Of a stretch of DNA of 22,945 nucleotides, positions 5,412 to 13,500 are shown piece after piece. The number at the start of each line of letters is the position of its first letter. Position 1 is the first letter of the stretch. The stretch spans positions 1 to 22,945 of IMG/VR virus record IMGVR_UViG_3300037875_000394; one strand, given 5' to 3'. The stretch is from a virus. Below the pieces are notes generated by a model. It did no database searches, had not been told where the DNA came from, and saw only the letters and a list, made by a program, of their open reading frames with translations. The translations under genes were made by a program, and so were the position numbers.

Positions 5412-5431
5412 GTACTATAATAGAGTGTCTT
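5412..5431. promoter_or_regulatory. 20-bp divergent intergenic region with back-to-back -10 motifs
   Basis: The only DNA between the divergent glycosyltransferase and terminase genes is 20 bp. On the plus strand it holds CTATAATA (5415-5422; TATAAT at 5416-5421), ten bases before the terminase ATG. On the minus strand the same bases read CTATTATAG, with a TATTAT five bases before the glycosyltransferase ATG. Neither gene has a clear ribosome site, so both mRNAs would have very short or no leaders. Confidence 0.45.
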
Positions 5432-6958
5432 ATGGATAAATCAGAACTACTTAACGAATTTGCTAAATGTAAAGAGGACCCTGTATACTTTATTTCAAAT
5501 TATATAAAGGTCACTCATCCTGTGAGAGGTCTAGTTCCGTTTAAGCTCTACCCCTTTCAAGTAGATGTGCTAGAGGCTGTTAAAACCCATAGATTCAATG
5601 TATTGCGTAAATTCAGACAGGCAGGAGCTACTACTATTGCAGCAGGTTTATCCTTATGGACAGCCATTTTTCAAAAGCATAAACAGATTGTAATTTTATC
5701 TAAAGGAGATGCCGAGTCTACTGAGATTCTTGATAGAATCAAACTAATGTATGATGAACTTCCTACTTTTCTTAGACCTAAGATTGTGGAGGACAATAAG
5801 CACACTCTAAAACTCTCCACAGGGTCCACCATTAAATCTCGCCCATCTGGTAAGCAGTCGGGACGCTCACTAGCAGGATCACTCCTCATTATTGACGAGG
5901 CTGCTTTCATTGAAAATATTGATACTATCTGGGCTGCTGTATACCCAATTATCTCTACAGGAGGTCGTGCTTTTGTCTTATCTACCGTTAATGGTATTGG
6001 TAATTGGTATTATGATGTGTACCACAAAGCTTTAGCTGGGGAGAATTCTTTTAATGCTATTGATATTAATTGGGAATCCCACCCAGAGTATAAGCGAATG
6101 GAGGGCTTTGAAGATCTATACACAGAGTTAGAGAAGAGGGGTCTATATGTGGATCAATGGGAAACAACTACCAAAAGGAACATGCCTTTAAAGCAATGGC
6201 TACAGGAGTATGAGTGCGAGTTTCTGGGTACGGGTGAAACCTATTTAGAGGGCTATCTTCTAAGGCGATTGGTAGAAGAGGTTAATACGGATTATTGGAT
6301 CAAATACAATAACAAAATGCGGGTGTGGAAAGAGCCTACCGCAGAGCATGAATATGTTATTGGAGTAGATGTTAGCTTAGGAAGAGATAGAGATTACTCT
6401 GCTTTTCATATTTTTAATGCTTATACGGGAGAGCAAGTAGCCGAGTTTTATTCTAACAAAACCCCGATTAATGACCTTGCTCAAATTTTGTATACGGAAG
6501 CTAATCTATATAATAATGCCCATGTAATCATTGAGAGAAACACAATTGGGAATAACTTGATAGACTGGATGTTTAATGTTTTGGAATACGATAACCTTTG
6601 GATAGATGATAAAAATGATTTTGGCGTACAAATCACTACTAGAAATCGAGAGGAGTTTTTAGCAAGGATGGAGGAGTATATTAGGAACAACTACTTGAAG
6701 ATAAATTCAAAACGAACCGTAGATGAGCTTTTAACCTTTATTGTAGATGCTAATGGTAAGATTACAGCAGATGAGGGAAAACATGATGATTTAATTATGA
6801 GTCTTTCTATAGCGGTATCTTTACTACATACTTTAGCAGATCACGCGCCTTTAGAGATGGCACAGAATACAGAAGAAAAAGAGCGAAAACCCTTAGAACC
6901 CGTAAGGACTTCGAACCACGAAAGTATAGATGAGGATATAAAATGGCTGATGAGTTAA
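5432..6958 (+). CDS. Terminase large subunit (T4 gp17-like packaging ATPase-nuclease)
   Basis: Pumps DNA into the prohead and cuts the concatemer. The ATPase half shows an adenine-binding YPFQ (40-43), a Walker A region KFRQAGATT (60-68), Walker B LLIIDE (151-156, D155/E156) and a coupling motif LSTVNG. The nuclease half shows VDVS with D313, IERN with E368 and HDDLIMS with D452/D453, the three-acid RNase-H-like metal site. The Walker A lysine of GKT is absent (AGATT); a lysine eight residues before the final Thr aligns with the lambda-type deviant Walker A. Length of 508 aa is slightly under T4 gp17. It overlaps the portal gene by 16 bases, and its start follows a -10-like box by ten bases. 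Confidence 0.95.
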   Translation: MDKSELLNEFAKCKEDPVYFISNYIKVTHPVRGLVPFKLYPFQVDVLEAVKTHRFNVLRKFRQAGATTIAAGLSLWTAIFQKHKQIVILSKGDAESTEILDRIKLMYDELPTFLRPKIVEDNKHTLKLSTGSTIKSRPSGKQSGRSLAGSLLIIDEAAFIENIDTIWAAVYPIISTGGRAFVLSTVNGIGNWYYDVYHKALAGENSFNAIDINWESHPEYKRMEGFEDLYTELEKRGLYVDQWETTTKRNMPLKQWLQEYECEFLGTGETYLEGYLLRRLVEEVNTDYWIKYNNKMRVWKEPTAEHEYVIGVDVSLGRDRDYSAFHIFNAYTGEQVAEFYSNKTPINDLAQILYTEANLYNNAHVIIERNTIGNNLIDWMFNVLEYDNLWIDDKNDFGVQITTRNREEFLARMEEYIRNNYLKINSKRTVDELLTFIVDANGKITADEGKHDDLIMSLSIAVSLLHTLADHAPLEMAQNTEEKERKPLEPVRTSNHESIDEDIKWLMS

Positions 6959-8808
6959 ACAAAAATGGTAAGTTAGATGAAAGTTCTATTGGTTACACTA
7001 AGTTTGGTGCTGGTGGTCCTGATGATCGTCTTGGTCCTTATTTCTATCCCACAGGAAGATTAGGACAGTTTTTAGCTAGATTCTTCGCCACTAAAGCAGC
7101 CCCCTTTATGCACAAGCAAGGGGATGAAGGTCCCACTCCTCAAGCTCTCCTTGCTGGTGATACCGTTCAGAACTCTGATATAGTTCAACCTGATCGTCTT
7201 CCTGCCGTTGGAACCCTTAGCCGCACCTCTCTCCAACTACCTGAACTAGAGCGTACCCGTAGAGAGAGGTATAGGAAGTTCGAAGAGATGGATGACTATC
7301 CCGAGATTGGAACTGCCTTTGATATCTATGCTGATGATGCTACTCAAAAGAGTTTAAGAGGGGGTAGATGGACAATTCAAAGTAAAGAGCAGTTAGTTGT
7401 AGATGAGATTACTAAGCTCTTTGAAACCCTTAGTCTGGACAGGCATTATTGGGATATTATCCGTAATACTTGTAAGTATGGGGATTGTTTTATGGAAACT
7501 ATCATAGATATTAATAATCCAAGAAAGGGTCTCCAGAGAATAAAGGTTTTAAATCCTAATTTTATTATTAGAGTAGAAAATGAGTATGGCTACCTAACTG
7601 ATTTCCTACAAGAAATCCCTGAGGCTAACGACTGGACAGCATATGGAAGTGCCGCTGACCAGATGACTGGGACTGCTTATATTACTTTAGACAGAAACCA
7701 ACTCATCCACTTTAGACTTCGAACCTCTGACCCTATGTATTACCCTTATGGAAAGTCTATTGCAGCAACGGCTGTTCGGGTATTCCGTTCTTTGAAGCTT
7801 ATGGAAGATGCGATGTTAATCTACCGTTTGGCTAGGGCTCCTGAGCGTAGAATTTTCTATATTGATGTTGCTAATATGCCAGCCACTAAGGCTGAGATGT
7901 ATATCGAAAAGGTGAAGGAGAAATTTAAGAAAGAAAAGTATTATGATTCCAATGCAGGAACCATTGATGCTCGTTATAACCCCTTAAGTGCAGATGAAGA
8001 TTTCTTTGTTCCCACTAGAGGAAACCAAGGAACCAAGATCGAGACTCTTCCTGGAGCCCAAAATTTGGGTGAGGTAGATGATGTTCGTTACTTCCGTGAC
8101 AAGCTTCTTGCTGCTCTTAAGGTTCCTAAGGATTATATTGTGGAGAAGGACAAGTCTCCTGAGCGTAAGGCTAACCTATCCCAGCTTGATGCTAAGTTTG
8201 CTAGGGTTATTGGGCGAGTTCAACAGCAAGTTGAAATAGGCTTAGAACAAATTGCTAAGAGGCATATGGCATTGGTGGGTTATCCCGCTAGTTTAATTAA
8301 AGACTTAAAGATCATTCTTCCTGATCCTAGTGATGTTTTTACTAAGCGTAAAATGGAAATTGATGAGCAAAAAGCTAGAGTTATTCAAGCTGTTGTTGGT
8401 ACAGGGCTATTCCCTAAATCTACGATCTATAAGGAATTCTATGATATGACTGATCAAGAAATTGAACATACTTTAGAGGAACTTAAGAAAGAGAAGGAAG
8501 AGGAAGCTGCTAACGAAGCCGCTGCGATGCAAGGTCAAGAAGATATGGCTCAAAGTGGCAAAGATCAAGATATGGACCGAGAGCAACAGGGTAAGGACGC
8601 TGATGCTGGTCGAGATGAGGGTGGAAAACAGGCTGACCACGAACGACAAATGGAAGTAGAAAAGAAAAAGCCTAAAAAGGAAAGCGTAGTCTTTTTAAAT
8701 AGGTTAAAGAACCGAATTATTGCTGAGTCTGGGACTGGGCATAAAAAACTAGCCTCTCTTGAGAGGATTATCACTAGAAATGTGCAAAATCATCAAAAAA
8801 ATAGTTAA
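6943..8808 (+). CDS. Portal protein (T4 gp20-like)
   Basis: The dodecameric ring at the prohead vertex through which DNA enters and to which the tail joins. Diagnostic gp20-like stretches include RYRKFEEMDDYPEIGTAFDI (about 107-126), an AREPERR-like APERRIFYIDV segment in the middle and a wing/stem region with LLAALKVPKDYIVEKDKSPE. Its position next to the terminase supports this. At 621 aa it is about 100 residues longer than T4 gp20; the excess is a C-terminal Glu/Gln/Lys/Asp-rich disordered tail (from about 510) ending in a basic segment. An I-A-E near the end fits the loose gp21 protease rule but is weak evidence. A GAGG site precedes the ATG. Confidence 0.93.
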   Translation: MADELNKNGKLDESSIGYTKFGAGGPDDRLGPYFYPTGRLGQFLARFFATKAAPFMHKQGDEGPTPQALLAGDTVQNSDIVQPDRLPAVGTLSRTSLQLPELERTRRERYRKFEEMDDYPEIGTAFDIYADDATQKSLRGGRWTIQSKEQLVVDEITKLFETLSLDRHYWDIIRNTCKYGDCFMETIIDINNPRKGLQRIKVLNPNFIIRVENEYGYLTDFLQEIPEANDWTAYGSAADQMTGTAYITLDRNQLIHFRLRTSDPMYYPYGKSIAATAVRVFRSLKLMEDAMLIYRLARAPERRIFYIDVANMPATKAEMYIEKVKEKFKKEKYYDSNAGTIDARYNPLSADEDFFVPTRGNQGTKIETLPGAQNLGEVDDVRYFRDKLLAALKVPKDYIVEKDKSPERKANLSQLDAKFARVIGRVQQQVEIGLEQIAKRHMALVGYPASLIKDLKIILPDPSDVFTKRKMEIDEQKARVIQAVVGTGLFPKSTIYKEFYDMTDQEIEHTLEELKKEKEEEAANEAAAMQGQEDMAQSGKDQDMDREQQGKDADAGRDEGGKQADHERQMEVEKKKPKKESVVFLNRLKNRIIAESGTGHKKLASLERIITRNVQNHQKNS

Positions 8809-8817
8809 TTAGGCTCA

Positions 8818-8827
8818 CTATATAACA
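8818..8827 (+). promoter_or_regulatory. Late-promoter-like motif CTATATAACA
   Basis: Nine of ten bases match the motifs at 2029 and 3603. It lies in the 48-bp gap between the portal and the 575-aa gene, upstream of an AAGGAG ribosome site, and would start a transcript covering the 575-aa protein, collagen fibre and small membrane protein. Confidence 0.45.
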
Positions 8828-8856
8828 ATAGCCTGTAATAAACAAGGAGTTAGACA

Positions 8857-10584
8857 ATGTTCGATCATTTATTCGAAAACAGAAATACCACAGTAACAAA
8901 TTTACTTAAACTAGGCGACTGTCTTGGTCGTTCTTTAAGAGAAAATGTAGAATTATTTTCTATTGATAGTGAAAACAAGAGAGTTGCGTTCTTAACCGAG
9001 AACGGAAAAGTTCTATCAGGAGAATATAATTTAAAAGGAGATATTAATCTCACTAATCTAAGAATTCAAAGTTCTGATATCTTCGCAGATAATGAAACTT
9101 TTGATTCCTTTGTTACTGAGAAAGTCTCAACTTTTGTAGGCAAGCTCAACTCTAACGAGTATGAAACCGCTGACGATAGTTTTACTAATCTCTTATCTCT
9201 TTGGGAAAACAGACTTAAGTTTGAAAATGTTAAAAAGAGGCTTCAAGAAAAGGCTGCGGTTTTCTCCCAAGATCAAACCATTGTTGAAACTCAGGAATTT
9301 CAACGCTTTCTTGAGATGATGCCGCAGTTCCTAGACTTTCTATCTGAAAATAAACAAAATATTGAACAAGTAAAAGAAATCGAACATGCAATTAAACTTT
9401 CTAACGCCGTTTCTAAGGCATTTGATTTCCCAAAACTTTCGTATGATGCTTTACAAGAACAGGGTAGCTACAAGATCTCCAAGGGACCTAATAAAAGCGT
9501 CTACGAGTTAATCTGTAAACAAGAATTAGTACGAAAAGAACTTTTAGAATCCAAAAAGAGTTTTGAAGATGTTTGGGCGACTAACCCCAGCATTCGTAAG
9601 CTTGCTAGTCATATTTTTGAAGACTCTGAAGAAATAGTATTAGAAGCCTTAGTTGATGCTGTTGTAGAAGTTCCTTTCTTAGCTCTCACTACTAAGAAGC
9701 AACTGTTTGAATCCCTCGGAAGCTCCTTCGGTATCTCCGATGATACAGCTATTTCTGATAAGGAAATTAAAGGCTATGCTTCTAAGCTTTTTGAGATGAA
9801 GAAGCCACTAAAATCTGTAATTTTAGAACTTCTTAATACTAAGTATGGTATTAATGTTCAAAATCTTAGAGAGAGTGCCACTTTTGAAGGGTTAGCACAG
9901 ACACAAGTAGTTATTTTTGAAGCTCTTATGCGGTTAGCTCCTAAGGGAAGCATTATTAAAGAGTGTTTATCCGATTTAAGCAAGATGCTTAAGACCAAGA
10001 ACGGGGTAGAAATCATTGATGTTAATGATCTACTACAAGAATGCTTTGAAGGCTGTGATTATTCAGACTTCACCTTTGATTTTTCCCTGTCTGAGGGGAT
10101 TTCTTTTAATACCCTTCTTACAACTGAAGTAAGTACTAATGATCTTTTAGAAAAGGCCAAAGAGAAGATGCTTTTAGATAAAGATAAATATAAACCTGTT
10201 GATGACGATGAAGATAATCTTAGCCCAGAACAAAAAGATGGGAAGGCTGCCGCAGAAAAGGGCGAAGTGGACCCAGAAAACGAAACAGAGGATGAAGATG
10301 ACTCTATAAAGGCAGCTAAAAAAAGAAACCCTAAGCCAGAAAAGAAGCATGAGGAAGCTGGTGAAGCTCCTTTTCAAAAGGCAGAGACAGAAACCGCCCC
10401 TGAGGGCGGCGATGAAGAACCTCCACCCGAAGGGGAACCTTCTGCGGAAGCACCCAAGAAGGGCCTTACTAAAGATGAATTTATGGATGCTTTAAAAGAC
10501 ATGGATGAACTTTTAGCAGGTATGGCTTCCGAAGAAGAATCAGAAGAAATAGATCACGCTGAAGGTGACGAAACGGAGGCTTAA
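8857..10584 (+). CDS. 575-aa hypothetical protein with an acidic tail, possible head or virion component
   Basis: Not recognised by family. Residues 1-440 are predicted mainly helical and rich in Lys/Glu/Phe/Leu, with repeated coil-like stretches (about 120-185, 210-250). Residues about 445-540 are a strongly acidic, Pro/Glu/Asp/Lys-rich disordered region, and the last 35 residues are a short helix plus acidic end. In T4 the genes after the portal encode prohead protease, scaffold and major capsid protein; here this protein occupies that place, and its helical, charged nature would suit a scaffold or internal head protein. That is inference from position only. AAGGAG lies seven to eight bases before the ATG. 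Confidence 0.75.
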   Translation: MFDHLFENRNTTVTNLLKLGDCLGRSLRENVELFSIDSENKRVAFLTENGKVLSGEYNLKGDINLTNLRIQSSDIFADNETFDSFVTEKVSTFVGKLNSNEYETADDSFTNLLSLWENRLKFENVKKRLQEKAAVFSQDQTIVETQEFQRFLEMMPQFLDFLSENKQNIEQVKEIEHAIKLSNAVSKAFDFPKLSYDALQEQGSYKISKGPNKSVYELICKQELVRKELLESKKSFEDVWATNPSIRKLASHIFEDSEEIVLEALVDAVVEVPFLALTTKKQLFESLGSSFGISDDTAISDKEIKGYASKLFEMKKPLKSVILELLNTKYGINVQNLRESATFEGLAQTQVVIFEALMRLAPKGSIIKECLSDLSKMLKTKNGVEIIDVNDLLQECFEGCDYSDFTFDFSLSEGISFNTLLTTEVSTNDLLEKAKEKMLLDKDKYKPVDDDEDNLSPEQKDGKAAAEKGEVDPENETEDEDDSIKAAKKRNPKPEKKHEEAGEAPFQKAETETAPEGGDEEPPPEGEPSAEAPKKGLTKDEFMDALKDMDELLAGMASEEESEEIDHAEGDETEA

Positions 10585-10590
10585 CTCTAA

Positions 10591-13500
10591 ATGACAACGG
10601 GCTGCACACTAGGGTTTATCCCTCTAATTCTATCTTCTGTAGAGGGGCAATGTGAAATTGTTGAACTACCAGATGGAGAATGTCTATGTGTAGATATATG
10701 TCAGGGAAGTGTAGGGGGAACAGGACCTCAAGGGCCTCAAGGGTTTGACGGGGCGCAAGGGATTCAAGGAACTCAAGGGTCTCAAGGGTATGACGGGCCT
10801 CCAGGGCCTCAAGGGCCTACAGGGTATCAAGGGCTTCCAGGCATTAAGGGCGCTACAGGAACCCCCTTGGGTATTATTCTGGAGTTTGATGATGCGGTTG
10901 CTGGGGGAGTCTCTGGTAGTTTAATATCTTTTAATAGTGTTGATTCGACTGGTGTTAGTGAAGTTTGGGTAGATAATTTTAGTAAGGCTGGTCAAGATCT
11001 TACTAATTGGATTAATTCATGGTATACAGGGTGGCCTGGACCTACAGGGTATGGCCCTTATGGGGTATTAACTGTACAGTCTACTCTTAATTCTGATGCT
11101 TTATTTAACTTTAATATAACTGGTATAACATATGTAAATGCTGGTGGTCTTACTTATTTTAAATTAGCTTGTGATGCTCTATATTATCCTGGGGCTGAAA
11201 TTGTCAACTTTTTAACTGATGGTGATGATGTAGCTATAACTTTTTCAAAAGATGGGCCTCCAGGGCCTCAAGGGTTTGACGGGGCGCAAGGGATTCAAGG
11301 AACTCAAGGGTCTCAAGGGCATCGAGGGGATCCAGGGTTTCAAGGGGCTCAAGGGATTCAAGGGCATCAAGGGTATCAAGGGTATGACGGGGATGTAGGG
11401 CCTCAAGGGCCTACAGGGTTTGACGGGGCTGAGGGCATTAAGGGTTCTACAGGGATTCCCTTGGGTACTATTATGGATTATGTAGAGTCTGCTACTGGGG
11501 GAACTGCTGATGGTAAGTTGTCTTTTAATAATATAGACTCGGCTGATATTTCAGAAGTTTGGTTAGATGATGAAAGTAAATATAATCAACCTCTTAGGGA
11601 TTGGATTGATTCCTGGTATTCAGGGTTTCCAGGGGCTACAGGGTATGGCCCTTATGGGGTATTAAATGTACACTCTACTGAGGCTGCTGATGTTTTATTT
11701 AGCTTTAAGATAACTGATATATTTGACAGGACAACCTACTATAGATTAGGGTGTGAGCCTCTGTCTTATCCTGGTAATACTGTCACAGACTTTTTAACTA
11801 ATGATGATGATGTAGCTATAACTTTTTCAAGATATGGGCCTCCAGGGCCTCAAGGGTTTCAAGGGTTTGACGGGGCTCAAGGGATTCAAGGGCATCAAGG
11901 GCCTGGGGGGCCTAAAGGGTTTCAAGGGTATGACGGGCCTATTGGGACTATTGGGCCTACTGGGCCTGAGGGGCCTGAGGGGCCTCAAGGCCCTATAGGG
12001 TATGCTGGGGCTGTTGGGCCTATAGGGCCTATAGGGTATTCTGGGCCTGAGGGGCCTGATGGGCCTCCAGGGCCTCAAGGGGTTACAGGGCCTCAAGGGC
12101 ATCAAGGGTATCAAGGAACTCAAGGTTCTCAAGGGTCTCAAGGGGAGCAAGGGTTTCAAGGGTATCAAGGGTATCAAGGGAATCAAGGGATTCAAGGGCA
12201 TGAAGGGCCTATAGGGCCTGACGGGATTAGAGGGTTTCAAGGGGCTCAAGGGATTATGGGGCATGACGGGGCTGAGGGGCCTGAGGGGCCTGAGGGGCCT
12301 CAAGGCCCTATAGGGTATGCTGGGGCTGTTGGGCCTATAGGGCCTCAAGGGTATGACGGGACTGATGGGCCTGATGGGCCTCCAGGGCCTCAAGGGGTTA
12401 CAGGGCCTCAAGGGCATCAAGGGCATCAAGGGTATCAAGGAACTCAAGGTTCTCAAGGGGAGCAAGGGTCTCAAGGGTTTCAAGGGTATCAAGGGAATCA
12501 AGGGATTCAAGGGGAGAGAGGGTTTCCCTTGGGTATCATTATGGATTTTGATGGAGCGACTGGTGGGGGAGTTGCTAGTGGTAAGTTGTCTTTTGATGAG
12601 GTGCGAGCAGATGACATTTCAGAAGTTTGGTTAGATGATGAAAGTAAGGCTGGTCAAAGTCTTATTCTTTGGATTAATTCATGGTATACAGGGTTTCCAG
12701 GGGCTACAGGGTCCAACTATGGGGTATTAAATGTACGATCTACTAAGGCTGCTGATACTGTATTTAGTTTTAATATAACTGGTATAACATTTGTAAATGC
12801 CCTTACTACTTATTATAAATTAGAGTGTAATGCTCTATATTTTCCTGGGGAGGTTGTTGCCGACTTTTTATCTGATGGTGATGATGCAGCTATTTCTTTT
12901 ACAAGATATGGGCCTCCAGGGTCTCAAGGGTTTCAAGGGTTTCAAGGGTTTGACGGGGCTCAAGGGATTCAAGGGCATCAAGGGCCTGGGGGGCCTAAAG
13001 GGTTTCAAGGGTATGACGGGCCTATTGGGACTATTGGGCCTACTGGGCCTACTGGGCCTGAGGGGCCTGAGGGGCCTCAAGGCCCTATAGGGTATGCTGG
13101 GGCTGTTGGGCCTATAGGGCCTCAAGGGTATGACGGGACTGATGGGCCTGATGGGCCTCCAGGGCCTCAAGGGGTTACAGGGCCTCAAGGGTATCAAGGA
13201 ACTCAAGGTTCTCAAGGGTCTCAAGGGTCTCAAGGGGAGCAAGGGTTTCAAGGGTATCAAGGGTATCAAGGGATTCAAGGGCATGAAGGGGAGAAAGGAT
13301 CTCCCTTGGGTATCATTATGACTTTTGATGAAGCGGTTAATGGGGGAACTGCTGATGGTAAGTTGTCTTTTAATGATGAACACACTACTCCAATTTCAGA
13401 AGTTTGGATAGATTCTCATAGTAAGAGTCTACAACCTCTTACTACTTGGATTCAGTCATGGTATTCAGGGTATCCAGGGGCTACAGGGCAAGGCCCCTAT

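Noticed and set aside
11836-12525. CRISPR-like appearance of regularly repeated short units
   Set aside because: The period is 9 bp in phase with the Gly-X-Y codons, with no spacer/repeat structure and no cas genes.
11827-13383. Leu/Pro-rich minus-strand ORFs and Gly/Lys/Leu-rich plus-strand alternative-frame ORFs across the collagen region
   Set aside because: They are periodic by-products of the 9-bp collagen codon repeat; all lack ribosome sites and have only low-complexity sequence.
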